From: Streptococcus pseudopneumoniae
Lineage (GTDB): Bacteria > Bacillota > Bacilli > Lactobacillales > Streptococcaceae
Length of the DNA: 32,773 bases
Direction: 5' to 3'
NCBI RefSeq assembly: GCF_001074825.1
Contig: NZ_JUPG01000189.1
Coordinates: forward strand, 1-32,773
The notes beneath the pieces were generated by a model, which saw only the letters and a program-made list of their open reading frames with translations, did not search any database and was not told where the DNA came from. Within the stretch, counting starts at the first letter, position 1; every line of letters starts with the position of its first letter. Positions 1 through 7,932 of the stretch are shown piece by piece. The position numbers and the translations under genes are program-made.

Positions 1-76
1 GCTTATTCCAAGTGTACCACTTGGGCTTTGGCAGTAGCTAACTGCACTAAATATAATATAAGGGAGGTGAGATAGT

Positions 77-727
77 ATGGTCAAAGTAGCAACTCAGACA
101 CCGATTATCAGTCTCTTCTTGCTGATTTTATCCTTGGAAACCTCCTTTGTTCCATCGGTTACTCTCAATTTATCGGTCGTCTTCTTTTGCATGGTCTATA
201 TGAGTTTTTACCGTAAGTTTCGTATGATGGTTTGGATGCTTTTATTAGCTATTCTACCAGCCTTTGCCAACTACTGGGCAGTTCATTTGCATGGTGATGC
301 TTCTCAAGCAGTTATACTTGGAAGCAGGGCTTTTGTGACAGTTTGTATAGGAATTGTATTTATCTCAAGCATCTCACTAAAAGAGTTACTATTGTATTTA
401 TCCCAAAAGGGATTGTCACGTTCTTGGGCCTATGCCTTGCTAGTGGTTTTCAATGCTTTTCCTCTGATTCAGAAGGAAATTAAATCTTTAAAGGAGGCCT
501 GTTTGTTACGTGGCCAAGAACTGCATTTTTGGTCTCCCTTGATTTACAGCAAGGTTCTGATGACAGTCTTTAGGTGGCGTCATCTTTATCTGAGAGCTCT
601 GTCGGCGCATGGATATGACGAACATGCACAGTTGAAGAATAGCTATAGGACTTTTTATATTGCTAAAAAAACAAAATTAATCTACCTACTTATATTTTTA
701 ATTCTTCAAACCAGTTTATTTTTATAA
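77..727 (+). CDS. ECF-type transporter transmembrane (T) component, thiamin-precursor uptake, YkoC-like
   Basis: This 216-residue membrane protein has hydrophobic segments at about residues 9-40, 50-68, 78-98, 115-132 and 200-214. A cytoplasmic stretch carries the two short motifs typical of energy-coupling-factor T components: LLRGQE near 143-148 and SAHGYD near 176-181. T components couple paired ATPases to a substrate-binding S component in the membrane. The start ATG has a strong GGGAGGTG site at 62-69. The gene is followed 10 bp later by tenA and lies in a thiamin-salvage operon, so thiazole, pyrimidine (HMP) or thiamin is the likely substrate. The ATPase and S-component genes should lie upstream, outside the window. 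The family is clear from the motifs and the substrate is inferred from context. Confidence 0.85.
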   Translation: MVKVATQTPIISLFLLILSLETSFVPSVTLNLSVVFFCMVYMSFYRKFRMMVWMLLLAILPAFANYWAVHLHGDASQAVILGSRAFVTVCIGIVFISSISLKELLLYLSQKGLSRSWAYALLVVFNAFPLIQKEIKSLKEACLLRGQELHFWSPLIYSKVLMTVFRWRHLYLRALSAHGYDEHAQLKNSYRTFYIAKKTKLIYLLIFLILQTSLFL

Positions 728-737
728 AGGAGTTATT

Positions 738-1427
738 ATGGAATTTACAGATATTGCAATGGAAATATCGAGGGAGTCCTGGCAGGCTTCCTTTAGGCAC
801 CCCTTTGTTTTGCAGTTACAAAAGGGAAATTTAGACCCGTCTATTTTCCGTTACTACTTGATACAGGATGCCTACTACTTAAATGCTTTTTCAAAAGCCT
901 ATGATATCTTGGCTGAAAAGACTTCCAACCAAGAGATGAAAAGACTCTTGAAACAAAATGCCCAGAGTCTAGTGGAGGGTGAGTTATTTATCCGCCAACA
1001 ATTTTTCAAGGAATTGAAAATTAATGATGAGGAAATGGAGCGGCAACCAATTGCTCCAACCTGTTATCATTATGTTTCGCATATTTATCGACAATTTGAA
1101 GAAGCAAATCTAGCCATTGCTTTTGCGAGCTTACTTCCGTGTCCATGGTTGTACCATGATATAGGCAAGGAACTCAATCTTAATCCATCACCAAATCCTC
1201 TCTACCAACAATGGATTGAAACTTATATTACGGATGAGTTGGAGCAGCAAATCAGAGAGGAAGGGGCTCTGGTCAATCAACTCTATCGAGAAAGTGACGA
1301 GACAGACAAGAAAAAAATGCTAGATGCCTTCCACATTAGTGTTCATATGGAAGCTAAATTTTGGGAAATGGCCTACCAACACCAAACCTGGAAGAGCGAT
1401 TTACAGTCTTTAGAAAAAGGAGAATAA
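738..1427 (+). CDS. tenA: aminopyrimidine aminohydrolase / thiaminase II TenA
   Basis: TenA hydrolyses aminopyrimidine breakdown products of thiamin to HMP, and can cleave thiamin itself. The 229-residue length is that of the family. All residues known as active-site residues in Bacillus subtilis TenA fall at the same numbers here: Asp44, Tyr47, Tyr112, Cys135 (in SLLPCPW), Tyr163 and Glu205. The enzyme is therefore very probably active. The ribosome site AAAGGAG (726-732) overlaps the stop codon of the preceding gene. thiW follows 5 bp after the stop. Its place in the operon fits salvage of the pyrimidine half of thiamin. Confidence 0.96.
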   Translation: MEFTDIAMEISRESWQASFRHPFVLQLQKGNLDPSIFRYYLIQDAYYLNAFSKAYDILAEKTSNQEMKRLLKQNAQSLVEGELFIRQQFFKELKINDEEMERQPIAPTCYHYVSHIYRQFEEANLAIAFASLLPCPWLYHDIGKELNLNPSPNPLYQQWIETYITDELEQQIREEGALVNQLYRESDETDKKKMLDAFHISVHMEAKFWEMAYQHQTWKSDLQSLEKGE

Positions 1428-1432
1428 TAAAC

Positions 1433-1957
1433 ATGAGAAAGCACCAATTACAAGTTCATAAATTAACCATTTTATCTATGATGATTGCCCTTGATGTAGT
1501 CCTTACGCCTATCTTTCGGATTGAGGGAATGGCACCGATGTCCAGTGTAGTTAATATTCTAGCAGGAATCATGATGGGACCTGTGTATGCCTTGGCTATG
1601 GCTACAGTGACAGCCTTTATCCGTATGACGACTCAAGGGATTCCGCCTTTAGCTCTCACAGGAGCGACTTTTGGAGCCCTTCTAGCAGGTCTCTTTTATA
1701 AGTACGGTCGAAAATTCCATTATTCTGCTCTAGGAGAGATTTTGGGAACAGGTATTATCGGTTCTATTGTTTCCTATCCTGTTATGGTACTCTTTACAGG
1801 ATCGGCTGCTAAGCTTAGCTGGTTTATCTACACTCCTCGATTTTTCGGAGCAACCCTAATCGGTACAGCGATTTCCTTTATTGCCTTTCGATTTTTAATC
1901 AAGCAGGAATTCTTTAAAAAAGTGCAGGGATATTTCTTTGATGAAAGGATAAACTGA
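1433..1957 (+). CDS. thiW: thiazole ECF transporter S component ThiW
   Basis: ThiW is a small integral membrane protein that is predicted to capture hydroxyethylthiazole as the substrate-specific subunit of an ECF transporter. The start chosen is ATG at 1433 ([10 protein letters not shown]), 174 residues, because it has AAAAAGGAG (1414-1422) at good distance. An upstream in-frame ATG at 1361 lies inside tenA and has no such site. After a short basic N-terminus the protein has about five to six hydrophobic segments, with the family-like ANGxG-free region [20 protein letters not shown] near 30-50. It overlaps thiM by one base (TGATG), so the two are translationally coupled. Pairing of a thiazole transporter with thiazole kinase supports the assignment. 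Confidence 0.92.
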   Translation: MRKHQLQVHKLTILSMMIALDVVLTPIFRIEGMAPMSSVVNILAGIMMGPVYALAMATVTAFIRMTTQGIPPLALTGATFGALLAGLFYKYGRKFHYSALGEILGTGIIGSIVSYPVMVLFTGSAAKLSWFIYTPRFFGATLIGTAISFIAFRFLIKQEFFKKVQGYFFDERIN

Positions 1958-2772
1958 TGCAGGAATTGACAAATCCTTTTCCTCTGGGAACGACTTCCCT
2001 CATTCACTGCATTACCAATGAGATTTCTTGTGAGATGCTAGCAAATGGGATTTTGGCTCTGGGATGCAAACCTGTCATGGCAGATGACCCTCGTGAGGTT
2101 CTTGATTTTACTAAGCAAAGCCAGGCACTCTTCATCAATTTGGGGCATTTGTCAGCTGAGAAGGAAAAAGCAATCCGTATGACAGCTTCTTATGCAGCTC
2201 AAGCTGGTCTCCCAATGGTAGTAGATGCGGTTGGCGTAACAGCTTCATCCATTCGTAAGAGCTTAGTTAAAGACCTTTTAGACTATAGACCTACGGTCCT
2301 TAAAGGAAACATGTCAGAAATTCGAAGTCTTGTTGGCTTAAAACATCACGGCGTTGGGGTCGATGCGAGTGCTAAAGATCAAGAAACTGAGGATTTGCTT
2401 CAAGTTTTGAAAGACTGGTGTCAGACCTATCCAGGTATGTCATTCTTAGTCACAGGCCCCAAGGACCTCATCGTTTCGAAGAATCAGGTCGCTGTACTGG
2501 GAAATGGCTGTGCAGAATTAGACTGTATAACAGGAACAGGAGACTTAGTTGGAGCCTTGACAGCTGTTTTTCTCAGCCAAGGAAAGACCGCATTTGAAGC
2601 TTCTTGCCTAGCAGTTTCTTATCTCAATATCTCTGCTGAGAGAATAGTTGTTCAAGGAATGGGATTGGAAGAATTTCGTTATCAAGTTCTCAATCAACTC
2701 TCTCTTCTAAAAAGAGATGAAAACTGGTTAGAAGCCATCAAAGGAGATGTTTATGAACAGAGAGGCGCTTAG
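1957..2772 (+). CDS. thiM: hydroxyethylthiazole kinase ThiM
   Basis: ThiM phosphorylates 4-methyl-5-(2-hydroxyethyl)thiazole with ATP, giving the thiazole phosphate used by ThiE. The 271-residue protein has the ribokinase-like fold signatures: VVDAVGV at 88-94, LKGN at 115-118, and [10 protein letters not shown] at 191-200 containing the anion hole and catalytic position. In most ThiM proteins the residue after TGTG is Cys; here it is Asp196, the residue found in ribokinase-type enzymes. The ATG overlaps the thiW stop codon. The 3' end overlaps thiE by 20 bp. Its C-terminal part is somewhat divergent but intact. Confidence 0.95.
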   Translation: MQELTNPFPLGTTSLIHCITNEISCEMLANGILALGCKPVMADDPREVLDFTKQSQALFINLGHLSAEKEKAIRMTASYAAQAGLPMVVDAVGVTASSIRKSLVKDLLDYRPTVLKGNMSEIRSLVGLKHHGVGVDASAKDQETEDLLQVLKDWCQTYPGMSFLVTGPKDLIVSKNQVAVLGNGCAELDCITGTGDLVGALTAVFLSQGKTAFEASCLAVSYLNISAERIVVQGMGLEEFRYQVLNQLSLLKRDENWLEAIKGDVYEQRGA

Positions 2773-3385
2773 ACTGTATCTGGTAACCAATCGCTACCAA
2801 GATTCCGTGGAAAGCTTTCTTGAAAAGGTTGAGAGGGCTTGCCGTTCAGGGGTTACCATAGTCCAATTACGAGAAAAAAATCTCACAACCAATCAATATT
2901 ATCAACTGGCAAAACAAGTCAAGGAAATAACAGATGCCTATCAGGTACCCCTGATCATCGATGATCGTTTGGATATCTGTCTTGCGGTTGATGCTGCTGG
3001 TCTGCATATCGGAGACGATGAACTACCAGTTTCGGTTGCCCGCAAAGTCCTAGGTCCTGAAAAAATCCTCGGTGTCACAGCTAAAACTGTAAAAAGAGCC
3101 ATTGAGGCAGAAGAAGGAGGGGCGAATTATTTGGGGACAGGAGCCATTTTCCCGACTACGACCAAGGAAAATGCGCCTATCACCCTGATTTCAACCTTGA
3201 AAACAATTTGCCAAAGGGTTGCCATTCCAGTAGTTGCTATTGGCGGCTTGACATCAGAGAACATTGACCAACTTATCGGTACGGGTATAGCTGGTGTAGC
3301 TGTCGTACGTGATCTGATGCAAGCAGAAGATGTAGAGGCAAAAACGCAAGCCTTTTTAACAAAGTTGGATGATATTATTTTCTAA
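2753..3385 (+). CDS. thiE: thiamine phosphate synthase ThiE
   Basis: ThiE joins HMP pyrophosphate and thiazole phosphate to give thiamin phosphate, the last step of the salvage branch in this operon. It is a TIM barrel of 210 residues. Visible motifs are IVQLREK (36-42), LIIDDR (67-72), [10 protein letters not shown] (81-90), LGVTAKT (106-112), [12 protein letters not shown] (130-141) and AIGG (162-165), matching pyrophosphate and thiazole-phosphate binding loops. Two ATGs lie close together. The one at 2747 directly abuts AAGGAG (2741-2746), leaving no spacing, so ATG 2753 with a 6-base spacing is preferred. The gene begins inside the end of thiM. Confidence 0.96.
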   Translation: MNREALRLYLVTNRYQDSVESFLEKVERACRSGVTIVQLREKNLTTNQYYQLAKQVKEITDAYQVPLIIDDRLDICLAVDAAGLHIGDDELPVSVARKVLGPEKILGVTAKTVKRAIEAEEGGANYLGTGAIFPTTTKENAPITLISTLKTICQRVAIPVVAIGGLTSENIDQLIGTGIAGVAVVRDLMQAEDVEAKTQAFLTKLDDIIF

Positions 3386-3387
3386 TT

Positions 3388-3490
3388 AATACTCAATGAA
3401 AATTAAAGAGCAAACTAGGAAGCTAGCTGCAGGTTGCTCAAAATACAGCTTTGAGATTGCAGATAAAGCTGACCTAGTTTGAAGAAGTAC
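3388..3490. repeat. BOX-type repeat remnant (boxC-boxB like, boxA lost)
   Basis: The segment starts with AATACTCAATGAAAAT and continues through GAGCAAACTAGGAAGCTAG (boxC-like, to about 3431), then a boxB-like part with TTGCTCAAAATACAGCTTTGAG (to about 3472). The boxA part normally expected next, containing a GGCAAGGCGACG-type core, is absent. The element ends in CCTAGTTTGAAGAAGTAC. CAAACTAGG (3411-3419) and CCTAGTTTG (3473-3481) are exact inverted repeats. The comparison with BOX is from memory of pneumococcal repeats, not a search. Confidence 0.72.
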
Positions 3491-3492
3491 AA

Positions 3493-3535
3493 AAACTCTC
3501 TAATTCCCTTAAAGTGGGAACTAGAGAGTTTTTTT
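3493..3535. terminator. bidirectional terminator between thiE and thiD
   Basis: A 16-bp stem with one mismatch pairs 3493-3508 with 3516-3531 around a 7-base loop. It is followed by T residues on the plus strand (3529-3535) and by five T on the minus strand (complement of 3491-3495). It therefore serves both convergent units; the thiD stop codon lies within the T-run. Confidence 0.9.
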
Positions 3536-4325
3536 AATCTTTAAAGCTTGTATGGTTGACTGGGCCAGAACCATGACCGAGTTGAGGGGCGTCTTGAATA
3601 GCTTTTGTGATAAAGGCCTTGGCCTTATCAACTGCCTGGTAAAGACTTTTGCCCTTGGCTAGTTCAGCCGTAATCACAGCGGCAAAGGTACATCCAGTAC
3701 CATGGGTGTGACAGGTTTGAATTCTTGGACTTTCCCAGACAAATTGTTCATCCTTGGTAAAGAGGAAATCCTTGGCACCACCTTCGAGATGGCCACCTTT
3801 GATGACCACAGACTGAGGACCAAATTCTTTTAAAATCAGGCGACCAGCACGTTGCATGTCTTCAGGATTATGAATTGAAAAACCAACAATTTCTTCTGCT
3901 TCAGGAAGATTGGGTGTGATAATGCTTGCAAGGGGAAGCAGGTTTGTTTTTAGGTAGCTTCTCGCACTGGTATCAATCAGGGTGTCTCCGCTCGTAGCGA
4001 CCATAACAGGATCAAGGACGTAGGGACAATCCAGCTTTTTAAGATAGGGCTGGATAATTTCCATGATTTCAGTAGTTGCCAACATCCCAGTTTTTACAGC
4101 CTGAGGTGGGATATCAGAAAAGACACTGTCCAATTGGGCTTTCAACATTTGAGGAGAAACATGCTCGATTAGCTGAACGCCTCTGGTATTTTGAGCGACA
4201 AGACTTGTCACAACAGCCATTCCATAGACATCTCTAGCTTGGAATGACTTTAAGTCAGCCATAATGCCAGCCCCACCACTAGGGTCAGTCCCTGCAATGG
4301 TTAAGGCAACGGGTAAATAAGTCAT
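3534..4325 (-). CDS. thiD: hydroxymethylpyrimidine / phosphomethylpyrimidine kinase ThiD
   Basis: ThiD phosphorylates HMP twice to HMP pyrophosphate, the second substrate of ThiE. The 263-residue protein opens with ALTIAGTDPSGGAGIMADLK (7-26), the substrate-binding start of this ribokinase-family group. It carries VLDPVMVATSG in the middle and HGTGCTFAAVITA near the C-terminus, where Cys and the GTG anion hole sit. A related PdxK-type pyridoxal kinase activity cannot be excluded from sequence alone, but the TPP riboswitch in front and the neighbouring thi operon argue for thiamin. The start ATG has GGGAGG six bases upstream on the minus strand (4332-4337). Confidence 0.95.
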   Translation of the reverse strand: MTYLPVALTIAGTDPSGGAGIMADLKSFQARDVYGMAVVTSLVAQNTRGVQLIEHVSPQMLKAQLDSVFSDIPPQAVKTGMLATTEIMEIIQPYLKKLDCPYVLDPVMVATSGDTLIDTSARSYLKTNLLPLASIITPNLPEAEEIVGFSIHNPEDMQRAGRLILKEFGPQSVVIKGGHLEGGAKDFLFTKDEQFVWESPRIQTCHTHGTGCTFAAVITAELAKGKSLYQAVDKAKAFITKAIQDAPQLGHGSGPVNHTSFKD

Positions 4326-4420
4326 CTAAAACCTCCCAACCAACTGAAGTTTGTATTCTTAAGAACAAGCTGGTCTGTTTTAGAAAGGTAATAGAAGACT
4401 GCTAGTCCACATTATCATTT

Positions 4421-4501
4421 CCACTTCCATCAGCTAGCATTACCTAGATTGAGTCAAAGGGTCTAACAGTTGTTAATCTCAGCTTTACGCACCCCTAGTG
4501 G
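4421..4501 (-). promoter_or_regulatory. TPP riboswitch (THI element) controlling thiD
   Basis: Read on the minus strand the region holds the TPP aptamer core in order: GGGGTGC, then GCTGAGA, ACCCTTTGA, a CTAGGTAATGCTAGC-type segment and TGATGGAAG. Closing stem P1 is CCACT (complement of 4497-4501) with AGTGG (complement of 4421-4425). Between aptamer and gene there is no strong T-run. A 7-bp stem (4329-4335 with 4346-4352) would cover part of the ribosome site. Control at translation initiation is therefore likely. Confidence 0.95.
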
Positions 4502-4519
4502 TTGTTTTCTTTTTTCTTT

Positions 4520-4528
4520 AGTATAGCA
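4520..4528 (-). promoter_or_regulatory. thiD promoter, extended -10
   Basis: The minus strand reads TGCTATACT here, an extended -10 element about 20 bases upstream of the TPP aptamer. The -35 region is AT-rich and not recognisable (TATATA-like at normal spacing). Confidence 0.65.
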
Positions 4529-4619
4529 TATTTTTATAGTTTATATAGTAAAAATTGACTGGAAATCCTTTATCATATGGTTAAAATTCAATTTTTCAAA
4601 GAAAAAATTAATTTCATAG

Positions 4620-4677
4620 TTGACAAATGTAGATTTTAATAGTATACTGATGATTGTAATTGACAAATGTAGATTTT
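4620..4677 (+). promoter_or_regulatory. copper operon promoter with two CopY operators
   Basis: -35 TTGACA (4620-4625) and -10 TATACT (4643-4648) are separated by exactly 17 bp. The cop box GACAAATGTA, fitting the KACANNTGTA consensus, occurs at 4622-4631 overlapping the -35 and again at 4662-4671 just after the predicted start of transcription. Both boxes lie in an exact 18-bp direct repeat (4620-4637 and 4660-4677), 40 bp apart. Confidence 0.92.
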
Positions 4678-4689
4678 GGAGGTGTGATT

Positions 4690-5085
4690 ATGCAGATTTC
4701 AGATGCAGAATGGCAGGTCATGAAGATTATTTGGATGCAAGGAGAGCAGACTAGTACGGATTTGATCAGGGTTCTGGCGGAGCGGTTCGACTGGTCCAAG
4801 TCAACCATTCAAACTCTTTTGGCTCGTTTGGTTGAGAAAGAGTGTCTGACAAGGAAAAAAGAAGGCAAGTTCTTTGTCTATTCAGCCCTTTTAACTTTGG
4901 ACCAAAGTCGGGATTTACTTGTCCAAGATATCAAGGACAAGGTTTGTTCTCGTAGGATTAAGAACTTGTTGGCTGATTTGATTATGGAATGTGATTTTAC
5001 TCTGGCTGACTTGGCTGACTTGGAAGCTGCGATTTCTAAGAAGAAATCAAGTGCTGTAACAGAAGTAAGATGTAATTGTATGTAA
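4690..5085 (+). CDS. copY: copper-responsive repressor CopY
   Basis: CopY is a BlaI/MecI-type winged-helix repressor that leaves the cop boxes when copper is bound. The start is ATG 4690 (MQISDAEWQV) with GGAGGTG at 4678-4684, giving 131 residues. A longer reading from 4660 would start inside the second operator. The DNA-binding winged helix covers about residues 1-65 (TSTDLIRVLAERFDWSKSTIQTLLARL). The C-terminus ends in RCNCM, a single CxC motif at 128-130, whereas the Enterococcus protein has CxC-x4-CxC. Additional Cys are at 52, 86 and 101. First gene of a three-gene operon; cupA starts 10 bp after its stop. Confidence 0.95.
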   Translation: MQISDAEWQVMKIIWMQGEQTSTDLIRVLAERFDWSKSTIQTLLARLVEKECLTRKKEGKFFVYSALLTLDQSRDLLVQDIKDKVCSRRIKNLLADLIMECDFTLADLADLEAAISKKKSSAVTEVRCNCM

Positions 5086-5095
5086 AGGAGACGTC

Positions 5096-5467
5096 ATGTT
5101 AAATAGTATTGTAACCATTGTTTGTATTACCCTTATCGCGTTTATCTTGTTTTGGTTTTTCAAAAAGCCTGAAAAATCTGGACAAAAAGCCCAGCAAAAA
5201 AAGGGCTACCAAGAGATTCGAGTGGAGGTCATGGGGGGCTATACGCCTGAGTTGATTATCCTCAAGAAATCAGTGCCAGCCCGCATTGTCTTTGACCGCA
5301 AGGATCCTTCACCATGTTTGGACCAAATTGTTTTTCCAGACTTTGGTGTCCATGCGGACCTGCCTATGGGGGAAGAGTATATAGTGGAAATCACGCCTGA
5401 GCAGGCTGGAGAGTATGGTTTCTCTTGTGGCATGAATATGATGCACGGCAAGATGATTGTAGAATAG
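5096..5467 (+). CDS. cupA: membrane-anchored copper chaperone CupA
   Basis: CupA binds Cu(I) at the membrane and passes it to the exporter CopA. The 123-residue protein has one N-terminal transmembrane helix (about 4-22), a basic linker, then a cupredoxin-fold domain. Metal ligands reported for the pneumococcal protein are present: Cys74, Cys111, Met113, Met115 and Met116 in the SCGMNMMHGKM motif. The ribosome site AAAGGAG overlaps the copY stop. The soluble domain is clearly related to the N-terminus of the next gene product, CopA (both have PS.C and SCGM.M), so the two domains arose by duplication. Confidence 0.95.
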   Translation: MLNSIVTIVCITLIAFILFWFFKKPEKSGQKAQQKKGYQEIRVEVMGGYTPELIILKKSVPARIVFDRKDPSPCLDQIVFPDFGVHADLPMGEEYIVEITPEQAGEYGFSCGMNMMHGKMIVE

Positions 5468-5476
5468 GAGAATGAT

Positions 5477-7720
5477 ATGACTGAAATTGTAAAAGCAAGT
5501 GTTGAAAATGGTGTTCAAAAAATCCGTATCACGGCAGACAAAGGCTACCATCCAGCTCATATACAGCTTCAAAAAGGGATTCCAGCTGAGATCACCTTTC
5601 ATCGAGCAACTCCTTCAAACTGTTACAAGGAAATTCTGTTTGAAGAAGAAGGCATCTTGGAACCAATCGGCGTAGATGAGGAGAAAGTCATTCGTTTTAC
5701 ACCTCAAGAATTAGGTCAACATGAATTTTCTTGTGGTATGAAGATGCAAAAGGGAAGCTATACAGTTGTTGAGAAGACTCGAAAATCTCTATCACTTTTA
5801 CAGCGTTTTTGGATTACTAGTATCTTTACTGTGCCTCTTGTAATCCTCATGATTGGGATGTCGACAGGAGGAATTAGTCACCAAGTCATGCGTTGGGGCA
5901 CCTTTTTAGCCACAACACCGATTATGCTAGTAGCAGGTGGTCCTTATATCCAAAGTGCTTGGGCTAGTTTTAAAAAGCACAATGCCAACATGGATACCTT
6001 GGTTGCTCTGGGAACCCTAGTGGCCTATTTCTATAGCTTAGTTGCCCTCTTCGCTGGCCTCCCCGTTTACTTTGAAAGTGCTGCCTTTATCTTCTTCTTC
6101 GTTCTTATGGGAGCCGTTTTTGAGGAGAAAATGCGGAAAAATACTTCCCAAGCTGTGGAGAAATTGCTGGACTTGCAGGCTAAAACAGCAGAAGTCTTGC
6201 GTGAGGATCGCTATGTTCAAGTCCCTTTGGAGCAAGTCAAGGTAGGTGACCTGATTCGAGTGCGTCCCGGTGAAAAGATTGCTGTTGATGGTGTCGTAGT
6301 AGAAGGTATCTCTAGTATTGATGAGTCTATGGTGACAGGTGAGAGTCTGCCTGTGGACAAGACAGTTGGAGATACCGTCATTGGTTCAACCATCAATAAT
6401 AGTGGAACACTTGTTTTTAGAGCAGAAAAAGTTGGTTCAGAGACTGTTTTGGCTCAGATTGTGGATTTTGTGAAGAAAGCTCAGACAAGTCGTGCTCCGA
6501 TTCAGGACTTGACTGATAAAGTTTCAGGGATTTTTGTTCCAGCAGTTGTCATTTTAGGGATTGTGACCTTTTGGGTTTGGTTTGTCTTGTTGAGAGATAG
6601 TGTAGTCGTGCTTGGAGCTAGCTTTGTGTCCTCTCTTCTCTACGGAGTGGCAGTTTTGATTATCGCCTGCCCTTGTGCCTTGGGGCTCGCAACACCGACA
6701 GCCCTTATGGTAGGGACAGGACGCAGTGCCAAGATGGGAGTTCTCCTCAAAAATGGAATGGTTCTACAGGAAATCCAGAAAGTCCAAACTCTTGTCTTTG
6801 ATAAGACTGGGACTTTGACGGAAGGGAAGCCTGTGGTGAAAGATATCATCGGCGATGAAGTAGAAGTGCTTGGATTGGCAGCCTCTTTGGAAGAAGCTTC
6901 TCAACACCCACTGGCTGAAGCCGTTGTGAAACGAGCGAGTGAAGTTGGACTTGAGTTACAAACTGTTGAAAATTTCCAAGCTTTGCACGGAAAAGGTGTC
7001 TCAGGGCAAATCAATGGAAAACAAGTTCTGCTTGGAAATGCTAAAATGCTGGATGGCATGAACATTTCTAGCACTTATCAAGATAAACTAGAAGAACTGG
7101 AAAAAGAAGCTAAGACAGTTGTGTTTTTGGCTGTGGACAATGAAATCAAAGGCTTGCTTGCTCTGCAAGATATCCCTAAGGAAAATGCTAAGCTAGCCAT
7201 CAGTCAGTTGAAAAAACGAGGCCTTAAAACAGTCATGCTGACAGGAGACAATGCAGGTGTGGCGCGTGCTATTGCAGATCAGATTGGAATCGAAGAGGTC
7301 ATTGCAGGTGTCTTGCCAGAAGAAAAAGCCAACGAAATCCATAAACTACAAGCGGCTGGAAAAGTAGCCTTTGTTGGTGATGGCATCAATGATGCCCCTG
7401 CGCTCAGTGTTGCAGATGTGGGAATTGCCATGGGAGCTGGAACAGATATCGCCATCGAGTCAGCAGATTTGGTCTTGACAACCAATAATCTCTTAGGAGT
7501 GGTTCGTGCCTTTGACATGAGTAAGAAAACCTTTAATCGAATTCTGCTCAATCTTTTCTGGGCCTTTATCTACAACGTCGTCGGAATTCCGATAGCAGCA
7601 GGAGTCTTTTCAGGTGTTGGACTGGCCCTCAACCCAGAACTGGCAGGTCTAGCCATGGCCTTTAGTTCTGTATCTGTTCTGACCAGTTCACTCCTACTAA
7701 ACTTTAGTAAAATAGATTAA
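5477..7720 (+). CDS. copA: Cu(I)-exporting P1B-type ATPase CopA
   Basis: CopA pumps Cu(I) out of the cell. The 747-residue protein begins with a cupredoxin-like metal-binding domain (1-98; Cys49, and CGMKM at 86-90) in place of the usual CxxC heavy-metal domain. The P-type core follows: TGES actuator motif at 287-290, transmembrane CPC at 398-400, phosphorylated DKTGT starting at Asp442, QHP at 476-478 and GDGINDAPA at 634-642. About eight hydrophobic helices are visible, the first two near 108-155. It is the last gene of the cop operon, 9 bp after cupA, and ends in a hairpin terminator. Confidence 0.97.
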   Translation: MTEIVKASVENGVQKIRITADKGYHPAHIQLQKGIPAEITFHRATPSNCYKEILFEEEGILEPIGVDEEKVIRFTPQELGQHEFSCGMKMQKGSYTVVEKTRKSLSLLQRFWITSIFTVPLVILMIGMSTGGISHQVMRWGTFLATTPIMLVAGGPYIQSAWASFKKHNANMDTLVALGTLVAYFYSLVALFAGLPVYFESAAFIFFFVLMGAVFEEKMRKNTSQAVEKLLDLQAKTAEVLREDRYVQVPLEQVKVGDLIRVRPGEKIAVDGVVVEGISSIDESMVTGESLPVDKTVGDTVIGSTINNSGTLVFRAEKVGSETVLAQIVDFVKKAQTSRAPIQDLTDKVSGIFVPAVVILGIVTFWVWFVLLRDSVVVLGASFVSSLLYGVAVLIIACPCALGLATPTALMVGTGRSAKMGVLLKNGMVLQEIQKVQTLVFDKTGTLTEGKPVVKDIIGDEVEVLGLAASLEEASQHPLAEAVVKRASEVGLELQTVENFQALHGKGVSGQINGKQVLLGNAKMLDGMNISSTYQDKLEELEKEAKTVVFLAVDNEIKGLLALQDIPKENAKLAISQLKKRGLKTVMLTGDNAGVARAIADQIGIEEVIAGVLPEEKANEIHKLQAAGKVAFVGDGINDAPALSVADVGIAMGAGTDIAIESADLVLTTNNLLGVVRAFDMSKKTFNRILLNLFWAFIYNVVGIPIAAGVFSGVGLALNPELAGLAMAFSSVSVLTSSLLLNFSKID

Positions 7721-7741
7721 AAGCGGGCTTGCTCGCTTTTT
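7719..7741 (+). terminator. terminator after copA
   Basis: AAAAGCG (7719-7725) pairs with CGCTTTT (7734-7740), with a short inner GC-rich loop, and ends in five T. It overlaps the copA stop codon. Confidence 0.85.
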
Positions 7742-7757
7742 ATTATAAAACAGATAT

Positions 7758-7771
7758 TAAAAACGTTTTCA
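7758..7771 (+). promoter_or_regulatory. cre-like site 1 upstream of spxB
   Basis: TAAAAACGTTTTCA matches the CcpA consensus TGWAANCGNTNWCA at 13 of 14 positions; the second base is A instead of G. It lies about 160 bp before the spxB start codon. CcpA control of spxB is known in pneumococcus; the assignment to this site is an inference. Confidence 0.7.
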
Positions 7772-7861
7772 AGCTGTACTGTAATAGAGAATAGAAACTT
7801 CTGAGCAGATTCTTAGTAAACTAAAATTAAATGTGGTAAATTAGAATTGTAATAAATTTAC

Positions 7862-7875
7862 TAAAAGCGTTTTCA
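7862..7875 (+). promoter_or_regulatory. cre-like site 2 upstream of spxB
   Basis: TAAAAGCGTTTTCA has the same single deviation from the cre consensus as site 1 and lies 57 bp before the spxB start. The spxB -10 is not certain: CATAAT (7874-7879) and TTATAT just downstream are candidates, so this site would overlap or adjoin the promoter. Confidence 0.7.
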
Positions 7876-7932
7876 TAATTTATATGAATGTTTCTTAGTA
7901 AATTTAAAAATATTTGAAGGAGAGTTATCATT

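Noticed and set aside
1..75. Tail of an upstream coding region
   Set aside because: All three frames are short: stops at 35-37, 39-41 and 73-75. An ATPase gene of the ECF transporter is expected upstream, but I cannot tell which frame, if any, is its end.
1361..1432. N-terminal extension of ThiW from ATG 1361
   Set aside because: The extension lies within tenA and has no ribosome site, while ATG 1433 has a strong one.
4614..4808. Minus-strand open reading frame over the cop operators
   Set aside because: It is antisense to the promoter and start of copY, contains the operator repeat twice in translation and has no family resemblance.
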